Source: Euryarchaeota archaeon SCGC AAA252-I15
GTDB taxonomy: Archaea; Altiarchaeota; Altiarchaeia; IMC4; SCGC-AAA252-I15
Assembly: GCA_000402775.1 (NCBI GenBank)
Contig: AQSC01000036.1
Location: 1 to 21,722 of the forward strand
DNA: 21,722 bases
Reading direction: 5' to 3'
The notes under the pieces are model-generated. The model was not told the origin of the DNA. It ran no database searches and saw only the letters and a list, made by a program, of their open reading frames with translations. Positions within the stretch are counted from its first letter, which is position 1. Each line of letters starts with the position of its first letter. Shown here piece by piece: positions 6,612-13,108 of this stretch. A program made the translations under genes and the position numbers.

Positions 6612-7616
6612 ATGAGTGGAATAAAATCAGATAAAGAGATAAAAAGAAAAACTAAATCTTTTAGATCACGAAAAAAGAATGTTGGTAACACCCCTTGCAT
6701 TAAAACCAACGTACTTGGTGCAGAACTAGGCATAGATAACATATACCTAAAATTCGAGGGACTTAATCCCACAGGAACCCAAAAAGATCGCATAGCCAAA
6801 TACTGTATCGAAGATGCAATAATTTACGGAAAAGAGAACATAACTGTCGGATCATGTGGAAACTATGGGGTCGCAATAAGCTACATGGCATCTAAAGCAG
6901 ACATCAAAGCCCACATATGTGTTCCCAAAGAATTCACAGGTAAAAGGATATCTTGCATGGAAGAATACGGAGCAAACATCATCAGAATCCCTGGAAAATA
7001 CGAGGCATCAGTGGAGGAAAGTAAGCGACTAGCCCACAAAAATAAATGGTATGATGCCAATCCTGGAGGACAAAATACTGTCCTCGGTATGCTTGGCTAC
7101 ATAAATATTGCAAATGAACTAATCAGTGAGATAGAAACTCCGGATACAATATCTGTTGCCCTTGGCAATGGCACAACATTAGCTGGCATCCACCTCGGAT
7201 ATAGGATCAAATGGAGGGAAAAAGAATTATTACGGATGCCTCACATGTTAGGTGGAAGTACAAGTTCGAATCCAATCTGTGTAACTTATAACCTTGGGAA
7301 AAAGAAAATAATTGAATTGGATCCCTACTCCATAGAAGAAACAGAGGTAAACGAACCATTAATAAACTGGCGTTCATACGACGGACAATATGCTCTTGAC
7401 GCAATATACGACTCCCATGGCGCCACATACAGTTTTTTTGACGATGAATTGATTGAGTATGCGAAATTGATAAAAAAATCAGAGGGTATTAATGTGTTGC
7501 CTGCATCCTGTGCTGCGTTGGGAGCTCTCATTAAGTATCTGGATGGCAAAGGAAATAAGAAATCCTTAACAAAACCGCATGTTGTAGTGATAACTGGAAA
7601 GGGTGAAGATGGCTGA
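6612..7616 (+). CDS. threonine synthase-like PLP-dependent enzyme (fold type II)
   Basis: 334 residues, shorter than typical threonine synthase. GNTPCIKT (25-32) is the usual entry motif. NPTGTQKDR (52-60) carries the Schiff-base lysine K58, where true threonine synthases read PTGSFKDR. SCGNYGVAIS (81-90) matches the substrate-binding S-x-G-N loop, and LGNGTTLAGI (184-193) the glycine-rich phosphate cup. The end, VVVITGKG (324-331), is the threonine-synthase terminal motif. Family members do beta or gamma replacement or elimination on Ser-, homoserine- or phosphoserine-derived substrates; diaminopropionate-forming SbnA-type enzymes share this fold. The actual substrate cannot be read from sequence. 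It lies between the RRE gene and the ATP-grasp gene and overlaps the latter by 8 nt from ATG 7609, so it is probably not housekeeping threonine synthase. Confidence 0.8.
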   Translation: MSGIKSDKEIKRKTKSFRSRKKNVGNTPCIKTNVLGAELGIDNIYLKFEGLNPTGTQKDRIAKYCIEDAIIYGKENITVGSCGNYGVAISYMASKADIKAHICVPKEFTGKRISCMEEYGANIIRIPGKYEASVEESKRLAHKNKWYDANPGGQNTVLGMLGYINIANELISEIETPDTISVALGNGTTLAGIHLGYRIKWREKELLRMPHMLGGSTSSNPICVTYNLGKKKIIELDPYSIEETEVNEPLINWRSYDGQYALDAIYDSHGATYSFFDDELIEYAKLIKKSEGINVLPASCAALGALIKYLDGKGNKKSLTKPHVVVITGKGEDG

Positions 7617-8961
7617 AAAAAAGAAACAAAAGAACGGGAAAAAAGTCCTAATCGTCGCTAGTTGGGCGAAGGAGAACATAACAATCGAAAACATAATACG
7701 AGTTCCTCAAGTTGATGCCTTCATATATATGGATACGAAGAATCCAGGAATCATAAAGTTGGTTAATGGTCACAAGATTGGTAGCTTAAGTGACATTCAC
7801 TCTATTGTTGATTATGCTAAAAAGATTAATCCAGACTTGGTCTTAGTAACAACAACTAAAACTCTTTCACTTGGATTAGTCGATGCATTGGAAGTGAGGG
7901 GATTAAAAGTATTCGGGCCGAACCAAATGGCTGCAAAATTAGAGTCGGATAAGGATTTTGCACGTAATCTAGTAGATAAATGTGCCAGTTATGCGAATCC
8001 AAAATACAAAATTTGTACCTCAGCAGATGAAGCCACTAAATTCGCCCGTGATCTGGGTTGGCAGGTTGCTGTGAAACCACTCGGGCTCATGGGAGGATTA
8101 GGTGTTAAAGTTTACGGAGACCAACTACACGGTGAGGATGATGTGAAAACCTACATCAAGAAAAGTTTCGAAAGTGCGCGCAACGGCAGAGAGAACGTCC
8201 TCATAGAAGAAAAGATGGAAGGGGAAGAATTCACAATTCAATGTTTAGTCTTTGACGGCCACATCCTCCCAACTCCAGCAGTACAGGACTTCAAAAAGAA
8301 GCTTGTAGGTGATAGGGGGCTTAATACTGGTGGGATGGGATCATACGCAGACAGTAGCTACTTGTTACCTTTTATGGAGCAAACCGATTACGATACTGCA
8401 CTAAAAATAATGAAGCAGACAGCACAAGCCTTCAAAGAAGAAACAAGCCAATATTTCCGTGGATTTCTCTATGGACAATTTATTATAACAGCTGATGGAG
8501 TCAAACTGGTTGAATACAACTTCCGCCCAGGTGATCCAGAATGGGTGAACACCATGTCTGTAATGAAAAATAACATTGTTCAAGTCATTGAAGGACTATT
8601 TGATGGTGAAGAACAACAACTTGAATTCGATAACCAGGCATCGGTGTGTAAATATATCGTCCCCCCCCAGTACCCTGAAAAACTAAACGAAGTTCTTAAT
8701 GTCACCTTCGATGAAAATAAAATTTGGGAAAAAGGAGTTCAGTTTTATTATAGTTGTGGATTGGATGATGATGGGAGAATCAACGTAGATCATGAGAGGG
8801 GAATCGTTTTTGTTGCAAAAGCTGAATCCATAAGTGAGGCCAGTGAAAAAGTTGAAGAAGCTATTTCGCATGTAAACGGGGACTTCCACCATAGACCAGA
8901 CATCGGATCTATAGAAATGCTTAATAAAAAAAAAGAGCGCATACAGCAGATGAGAAAATGA
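7609..8961 (+). CDS. PurD-like ATP-grasp ligase, divergent paralog
   Basis: 450 residues from ATG 7609; GTG 7603 is an in-frame alternative. The ATP-grasp core is PurD-like throughout: VKPLGLMGGLGVKV (about 155-168), IEEKMEGEEF, then PAVQDFKKKLVGDRGLNTGG (about 223-242) followed by MGSYAD, and YNFRPGDPEWVN (about 303-314; PurD has NxRFGDPE). The N-terminal domain has lost the GxGGREHA signature: the first strand is KVLIVASWAKENITIEN. That motif contributes to the phosphoribosylamine site in GAR synthetase, so a different amine acceptor is likely. ATP-grasp enzymes join a carboxylate, as acyl phosphate, to an amine. The gene is coupled by overlap at both ends (8 nt upstream, ATGA downstream). 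An alternative is a moonlighting purine enzyme, but no other early purine genes are near; purB at 17731 is 9 kb away. Confidence 0.8.
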   Translation: MAEKKKQKNGKKVLIVASWAKENITIENIIRVPQVDAFIYMDTKNPGIIKLVNGHKIGSLSDIHSIVDYAKKINPDLVLVTTTKTLSLGLVDALEVRGLKVFGPNQMAAKLESDKDFARNLVDKCASYANPKYKICTSADEATKFARDLGWQVAVKPLGLMGGLGVKVYGDQLHGEDDVKTYIKKSFESARNGRENVLIEEKMEGEEFTIQCLVFDGHILPTPAVQDFKKKLVGDRGLNTGGMGSYADSSYLLPFMEQTDYDTALKIMKQTAQAFKEETSQYFRGFLYGQFIITADGVKLVEYNFRPGDPEWVNTMSVMKNNIVQVIEGLFDGEEQQLEFDNQASVCKYIVPPQYPEKLNEVLNVTFDENKIWEKGVQFYYSCGLDDDGRINVDHERGIVFVAKAESISEASEKVEEAISHVNGDFHHRPDIGSIEMLNKKKERIQQMRK

Positions 8962-9446
8962 AAATCATTGTTCGCACTGCAAAACAGGATGATTTCCTCA
9001 ACGTGCATGAATTCGTCGATAATGTAGAAGTCATAGACACCCACCCCCCATTTTTCTATAAAATCATACTCAGATATTTCGGAGACACATGTTTTATTGC
9101 AGAAAAAGGAGGGGAAATAGTAGGCTTTCTACTTGGATTTGTCTCACAAAACAATCCAGACAATCTCTTTATATGGCAAATCGGTGTCAATCCGAACATG
9201 AGGAAGAAGGGTATAGCTCAAAAGATGCTCGCGGAAGAAGAAAAAGAGGTTAAAAAACGTGGGTGTAAGAGAATAGAAGTCACAATCGCACCTGAAAACA
9301 CCGTCTCAAAAAAACTGTTTGAGAAATTGGGTTACAAAAACGTCAGTTACAGGGAAGGCGAAACAATTGAGGTAAAAGGCAGTACAACAGTGAAAGACTA
9401 CTACAAGCCAGATAGACACTTCATACTATATGAAAAAGAGGTTTGA
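8958..9446 (+). CDS. GNAT acetyltransferase resembling EctA (diaminobutyrate acetyltransferase)
   Basis: 162 residues. It aligns by eye over most of its length with EctA: IIVRTAKQDD at the start, then the Tyr-x-phi-phi-L-x-x-F-x-D-T/S-C-x-phi-A pattern (34-48), GEIVGFLLGFVSQNNPDNLF (52-71) and IWQIGVNP (72-79). The acetyl-CoA pyrophosphate loop is MRKKGIAQKML (81-91), and VTIAPENTVSKKLFEKLGY (108-126) is motif B. EctA acetylates the gamma-amino group of 2,4-diaminobutyrate. No ectB or ectC lies in the window, so an ectoine pathway is not supported and a related diamino acid or amine is more likely. The ATG overlaps the stop of the ATP-grasp gene (ATGA), so it is the last gene of the operon. 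The direct repeat begins 94 nt after its stop. Confidence 0.8.
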   Translation: MKIIVRTAKQDDFLNVHEFVDNVEVIDTHPPFFYKIILRYFGDTCFIAEKGGEIVGFLLGFVSQNNPDNLFIWQIGVNPNMRKKGIAQKMLAEEEKEVKKRGCKRIEVTIAPENTVSKKLFEKLGYKNVSYREGETIEVKGSTTVKDYYKPDRHFILYEKEV

Positions 9447-9539
9447 GCGACAATACATTAAAAATCGATTCGGATTCCCACATCAAGAATAACTTAGAAT
9501 TGTTAAAAACGATAGCTAGAGGCCCTAAAAGTAGAAATC

Positions 9540-9601
9540 TCGCCTCGGCCGAGCGCTTACAAATCCGCAATATTACTTACATGCAAACCTTTGTTTGCAC
9601 T
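9540..9601 (+). repeat. 62-nt direct repeat, right copy flanking the RRE island
   Basis: It is 59/62 identical to 5377-5438 and in the same orientation. Its terminal inverted repeat is one pair better than in the left copy: TGCAAAC-CTTT-GTTTGCA, 7 bp. Its GC block reads CTCGGCCGAG, a perfect 10-nt palindrome, where the left copy has CCCGGCCGAG. Confidence 0.85.
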
Positions 9602-9622
9602 ATGTAAAGATGAGAAACAGGG

Positions 9623-9750
9623 GATAAAATCAGATCCGAAGGCAGGTTTTGTAGCATCGGGTTCAATTCTCTACCGTTTTCAGGCTTTGAACCGATGAAA
9701 TCCTTGCCTTGGGAAAGAACAATAGTAAAGGGTTCGTTTCCGGATGTATC
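9623..9750 (-). ncRNA. possible structured RNA, nested helices
   Basis: Three nested helices can be paired. P1 is ATCCG (9634-9638) with CGGAT (9741-9745), optionally extended by GATA (9623-9626) with TATC (9747-9750). P2 is AAGGCAGG (9639-9646) with CCTTGCCTT (9702-9710). P3 is CATCGGGTTCAA (9655-9666) with TTGAACCGATG (9687-9697), each of P2 and P3 with one bulged base. A TATA-like TTATATAA (9763-9770) lies 20-25 nt ahead on the minus strand, so I place the RNA on that strand, ending near the direct repeat. The P2/P3 arrangement with internal loops is reminiscent of an H/ACA guide hairpin, but I could not identify a K-turn and ACA box with confidence. Strand and class are uncertain. Confidence 0.4.
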
Positions 9751-9817
9751 TTTTATTTAAAGTTATATAACTGGGGGATTCAACGATTTGAATTCTTTAT
9801 CATTATATGTTAATTTT

Positions 9818-10093
9818 CTATTTTTTCCCCTCCCAGTACGCTTCCGCCTCTTTCTCCAGTTTTTTCAATCTAGTGTAATAGTCTGGAAATTCGTTTAGAT
9901 GTGCTAACGCAATATTTCCCGTCACTATGGGGTCGTCGTTGCTGACGTTGGTTTTAGGGTCACAGAGTCCGTGTTCCAGTTCAATATCCATTCCTATTCT
10001 GAACTGGTCGACGTCAAACTTTTTCCATTTTATGCCGAGGTTTTCACCTACTTTCTTGGCCTCCTCTGCCGTAAAGTGCTTTTTTTCTCCCAT
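9818..10093 (-). CDS. DUF5661-like small protein
   Basis: 91 residues. Its core, MDIELEHGLCDPKTNVSNDD, followed by IALAHLNEFPDYYTRLKKLE, is the signature I associate with the small DUF5661-type proteins found across archaea and bacteria. The His-Leu-x-Glu-x-Pro-Asp-Tyr-Tyr segment is the most conserved part, and no biochemical role is known to me. It is soluble, without signal or membrane segments. A good ribosome binding site (GGAGGTT, 10099-10105 on the minus strand) precedes ATG 10093, and the PRC-barrel gene ends 15 nt upstream, so it is the last gene of the mscS-corA run. Confidence 0.75.
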   Translation of the reverse strand: MGEKKHFTAEEAKKVGENLGIKWKKFDVDQFRIGMDIELEHGLCDPKTNVSNDDPIVTGNIALAHLNEFPDYYTRLKKLEKEAEAYWEGKK

Positions 10094-10108
10094 TTTTAAC
10101 CTCCAAGA

Positions 10109-10633
10109 TTATTTCATTATCTCCTCTATTCTCTTTTTTAGTGTAGGGTATTCAAGCTCGGTTTTTAAGTATTCGTTGATTTCTATTATCTCCTGAAACG
10201 GTAGCTTCAAGCGTCCCTTTACCCAAATGTGTTCAGCTTTTCCCCCTGCGACGATTAAAAAAAGTTTCTTATCGATTTTATTGAACTCTATCTCAATAAC
10301 CTTCCCCAGTATTTGTTCATCAGAGGTTTTTACTTCAAGGCCAATTAGGTCCATGAGTTTATGGGATTCTTCATTTTCCATATTGATATCTTTTACATAA
10401 CTTTTTAATGATCTGAAATCATTGTATAACGTAATCTCCTCTCCTATGGAATCGATTTCAGAAACGGGAATGAATTCCAACATTCGACCTCTTACTTCCC
10501 TTATTTTCCCCCCCATAACCCTCAAATATATTCGGTAATCGGGTAAAGTGACATTCAAACCCTGGACTGTCCCAATCTCCTTTCCAGCACCATCAATCAA
10601 CTTTTTTTCGACGAAATCTTGTAGGTTAGACAT
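10109..10633 (-). CDS. protein with two PRC-barrel domains
   Basis: 174 residues. The first half (VEKKLIDGAGKEIGTVQGLN ... EFIPVSEIDSIGEEITL, about 8-68) and the second half (MDLIGLEVKTSDEQILGKVI ... LKLPFQEIIEINEYLKT, about 92-158) both follow the PRC-barrel pattern: a short strand, Gly-Lys-x-phi-Gly-x-V, and a final phi-P-x-x-E-I segment before a conserved turn. PRC-barrels occur in RimM and as stand-alone archaeal proteins that bind partners or RNA (for example CdpB-type division proteins with tandem PRC domains). Here it is cotranscribed with corA and mscS (19-nt gap upstream), which does not settle its role. A C7 run lies inside the gene at 10508-10514. Confidence 0.75.
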   Translation of the reverse strand: MSNLQDFVEKKLIDGAGKEIGTVQGLNVTLPDYRIYLRVMGGKIREVRGRMLEFIPVSEIDSIGEEITLYNDFRSLKSYVKDINMENEESHKLMDLIGLEVKTSDEQILGKVIEIEFNKIDKKLFLIVAGGKAEHIWVKGRLKLPFQEIIEINEYLKTELEYPTLKKRIEEIMK

Positions 10634-10652
10634 TTTTACTCTCGAATTAATT

Positions 10653-11594
10653 TTAAAACCATCCTCTTTTTCTGAAGAAGTACATCATACTCCCTCCTAT
10701 CAACCCCATCACAAGCATCATTAACCAGAACCCGTATTTAATGCTTGCTCCTGGCAGCACTTCGAAATTGGTGCCGTATATCCCTGAAACGACTGTTAGG
10801 GGGAGGGCTATGGTTGCTATGATGCTTAAGACCTTCATAACCTCGTTCATCCGATTTGAAACAGCTGACATGTAGGCGTCGAATGAGCTGCCTATCGCCT
10901 CCCGGTAGTTGTCCACTGAATCAGACACTCGAATGGCGTGGTCATAGACATCCCGAAAGTAGGGGGTGGCCTTCTTTGAAATGAATTTGTATTCATTTTT
11001 TGCGAGGAAGCCGATTTTCTCCCTTTGGGGAAGCGTTGATTTCTTTATCAAGGCAATTTTCCTCTTGATTTTCAGGATTTCATTCAGCATTTCCGGGTTC
11101 GGGTTCTTCGTCACTTCTTCCTCGATGTCCTCAATCTGGTCGTCAATGTTCTCCAGTACCGGGAAATAATTATCGACCTCAATATCCAGCAATCTATGTA
11201 ATACAAAATCACATCCTCTTTTCAGCAGATTCCCTAATTTTTCATCGTTTCTTTTCAGGTCATTAAATGTTTTAATCTCTTTTTTGTGGTTTGTGATAAG
11301 GTAATCCCCCCCCAAGAGAAAATCCAGTTCAACCAGCTCGATGGACTCGTCCTGTTCGATGCCATAGAAAACACAGAAAAGATAATTCGGAAATTCCTCA
11401 ACCTTAATTCTTATGCCCTGGTTCCGTAGGTCTTCGATGGTCAAATGGTGAAGTTCAAAGGCCGTCCCTAACTGCTCTGCTTCCTGTTCGGTTATGTCAG
11501 TAATATCAATCCAAAAGTTCTTCCCTTTAAATTTATCAATAACCTCAATTCCACCACGTTGTAAGGTTCCATCAAAATAATATACATCAATCAT
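10653..11594 (-). CDS. corA: CorA-family divalent cation transporter with GTN in place of GMN
   Basis: 313 residues, normal for CorA. A cytoplasmic alpha/beta domain comes first, then the long stalk helix (about 200-262), TM1 (about 256-273, SIIATIALPLTVVSGIYG), the filter loop and TM2 (about 287-306), ending in the usual basic RKRGWF. CorA forms a pentameric channel for Mg2+, or Co2+/Ni2+ in some members. The signature Tyr-Gly-Met-Asn-Phe reads YGTNFEVLP here (273-281), so the filter methionine is threonine. Variants such as GVN or GIN occur in ZntB-like proteins, so transport of another ion is possible. The gene sits 9 nt behind mscS. Its codons include a C8 run (11306-11313). Confidence 0.85.
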   Translation of the reverse strand: MIDVYYFDGTLQRGGIEVIDKFKGKNFWIDITDITEQEAEQLGTAFELHHLTIEDLRNQGIRIKVEEFPNYLFCVFYGIEQDESIELVELDFLLGGDYLITNHKKEIKTFNDLKRNDEKLGNLLKRGCDFVLHRLLDIEVDNYFPVLENIDDQIEDIEEEVTKNPNPEMLNEILKIKRKIALIKKSTLPQREKIGFLAKNEYKFISKKATPYFRDVYDHAIRVSDSVDNYREAIGSSFDAYMSAVSNRMNEVMKVLSIIATIALPLTVVSGIYGTNFEVLPGASIKYGFWLMMLVMGLIGGSMMYFFRKRGWF

Positions 11595-11603
11595 CTTTAC
11601 ACC

Positions 11604-12479
11604 CTAATTATTTATCTCATCTATGTCCCTTTTGTATACGACTGTTCTATACGGGAATGGTATCTCAATCCCTTCCTTATCGAACCTCTCCTTTATACTT
11701 TTGTTCAAGTCGCACCCCATGATAAAAGCAGACTTGGGGTCTCCCGCCCAGACGTATGCCCTCAGGTTAACTGATGAATCACCAAAACCCAGCACTCTTA
11801 CCGGAACCTTAGCCTCATTGTTCTTTTTTTCATCATTCGTCCTATTGTCGATAAAGTTCGGGTGCTTTTCTGCTTCATCCTGCATTATCATCATTGCCTT
11901 ATTAATATTTGAGTCATAACTGATTCCAATCTCAACGAACTTTATGACCTTATCCTCGCCCAAGTTCGCGTTTTCAATAACCTTCTCACTTAATATGGCA
12001 TTTGGTATGATGACCCTCTTATTCTCAAAAGTCTTGATTATCGTATGCCTAAGAGTAATGTCTTCCACAGTTCCGGCAACAACCGTATCGATCTTGATTC
12101 TGTCTCCAACACGGATAGGTTGGAATAATGCGATGAATATTCCGCTTACGATGTTCGAGAAGGCCTGCTGTGACGCAAACCCTATCACAACAGCCAACAC
12201 GCCAGCACCTGCAAGCATAGAAACAGACAATGCACGAAGCTGAGGAATGTTATATACTGCAATACTAAAACCTATCAAATATATCAAAGCCGATATAACA
12301 TGCTTGAAGAAGGAGTAGTGAGTTGTATCTATCTTAACCTTCGCCTTATTGATGAATTTATCCAATATTTTGACTAGAAACTTGGCTGATATGACAGTTA
12401 AAACCAGTAATATGATGCTGGAAATAATGTTCCCGACAGTAATACCTCCAACATTAAAAATATCTGCCACATCAAACAC
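11604..12479 (-). CDS. mscS: small-conductance mechanosensitive channel (MscS family)
   Basis: 291 residues. Three N-terminal membrane helices (about 13-34, 56-78 and 85-115) are followed by the MscS pore helix pattern GAGVLAVVIGFASQQAFSNI and GIFIALFQPIRVGDRIKI, then the beta domain (VVAGTVEDITLRHTIIKTFE) with the conserved VIIPNAILSEKVIENA loop. The C-terminal alpha/beta domain ends near EGIEIPFPYRTVVYKRD, the typical end of MscS proteins. It opens under membrane tension and releases solutes on osmotic downshift. It is first in the minus-strand run mscS-corA-PRC-DUF5661. GGGTG lies just ahead of the ATG, and a TATA-like TTTATAAC (12514-12521) gives a leader of about 12 nt. Confidence 0.9.
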   Translation of the reverse strand: MFDVADIFNVGGITVGNIISSIILLVLTVISAKFLVKILDKFINKAKVKIDTTHYSFFKHVISALIYLIGFSIAVYNIPQLRALSVSMLAGAGVLAVVIGFASQQAFSNIVSGIFIALFQPIRVGDRIKIDTVVAGTVEDITLRHTIIKTFENKRVIIPNAILSEKVIENANLGEDKVIKFVEIGISYDSNINKAMMIMQDEAEKHPNFIDNRTNDEKKNNEAKVPVRVLGFGDSSVNLRAYVWAGDPKSAFIMGCDLNKSIKERFDKEGIEIPFPYRTVVYKRDIDEINN

Positions 12480-12853
12480 CCAACGTAAAACTATTACCTA
12501 TTCACATAAATAGTTATAAATTGAATCTTGTGGATTGACATGTACCTATCCCACGTTGTATCGTTTTCGAAAATGATGTAGAAAAAACTGTCAACTCGCG
12601 GGCCGAACCTGCAAAACCGACGACGACAGAAAGTTGTTGTAGTGTGTATCCTGTTTTGTGTCGGTGAAGATGTTCTTCTCAGGAGCAGTCGACATAAGGT
12701 AAGTGGGTTTTTTTCGAGTCCACTTTTTATGAATTGAAATAACAATCAAATCCAACGTAGGAAACATCACATTGCATTTTTGTATACACTCAAACAGGAA
12801 CCTGAACCCATAAAACTGAAAACGCTATCTTGCAGCCCATAAAGATGAGAGTT
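12480..12853. other. non-coding gap between mscS and tRNA-Asp, with structured segment
   Basis: No credible coding frame. The plus strand holds several local hairpins: ATCGTTTTCGAAAATGAT (12567-12584), GCGGG-CCGAA-CCTGC (about 12598-12612), CGACGAC-AGAAA-GTTGTTG (about 12620-12638) and GAAGA-TGT-TCTTC (about 12666-12678). It ends in AAGTGG / CCACTT (12701-12725) followed by TTTTT. A TATA-like TTATAAATT is at 12514-12522. This could be a small RNA transcribed rightward with an intrinsic terminator, but no RNA class is recognised. Confidence 0.35.
12701..12728 (+). terminator. hairpin followed by T run
   Basis: AAGTGG (12701-12706) pairs with CCACTT (12720-12725) across a 13-nt T-rich loop, and is followed by TTTTTAT. 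It would end a rightward transcript. No protein gene precedes it on this strand, which is why the upstream structured segment is of interest. Confidence 0.4.
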
Positions 12854-13014
12854 CGCCCCGGCCGGGATTCGAACCCGGGTCGAAGCCTTTCAGCAAACTT
12901 AACGTAGTTCACATCTGGGTCATCAAGGCCATAAAAGCCGAAGATGGTCCCTTTGATGAAACTTTATTAAAGTTTCCGACAGGGCTTCATGATAGTCCTC
13001 TACACTACCGGAGC
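12854..13014 (-). tRNA. tRNA-Asp(GUC) with an 88-nt intron at 37/38
   Basis: The minus strand reads acceptor GCTCCGG (13014-13008) paired with CCGGGGC (12861-12855; one T-G wobble) and discriminator G73 (12854), an Asp identity base. The T arm is GACCCGGGTTCGAATCCCGG. The anticodon stem is AAGCC/GGCTT with loop CTGTCGA after splicing, anticodon GTC at 12980-12978. An intron (12976-12889) splits 37 and 38. Splice sites form a relaxed bulge-helix-bulge: 5' bulge CG^G, 3' bulge AA^A, a central four-position helix with one T-T mismatch, and an intron stem AAACTT/AAGTTT. A TATA-like CTTATAATATTG (13037-13026) lies 12-23 nt ahead of the 5' end. The 5' half resembles tRNA-Glu, but anticodon and G73 decide for Asp. 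CCA is not encoded. Confidence 0.85.
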
Positions 13015-13108
13015 ATTTTTCTATTCAATATTATAAGTTGTTTGAATATTAATATTAGGTGATTTTAATTTTCTATTTTATCTTTTTTTCTTACTTTTCC
13101 ACAACTCT

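Larger units (their letters stand above)
9447..9817. other. non-coding gap behind the island, with repeat and structured RNA candidate
   Basis: This 371-bp gap between convergent genes contains the right direct repeat (9540-9601), a nested set of complementary segments (about 9623-9750) and a TATA-like TTATATAA (9763-9770). No open frame in it looks coding. Confidence 0.6.

Noticed and set aside
8958..9446. Ectoine biosynthesis locus
   Set aside because: Only an EctA-like protein is present; no ectB or ectC in the window.
5377..9601. CRISPR array
   Set aside because: Only two full repeat copies, 4.2 kb apart, with genes between; no spacers or cas genes.
12494..12745. 83-codon open frame on the minus strand
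   Set aside because: It runs through the hairpins and terminator-like element, is rich in Arg/Thr without any domain pattern, and has no ribosome binding site.
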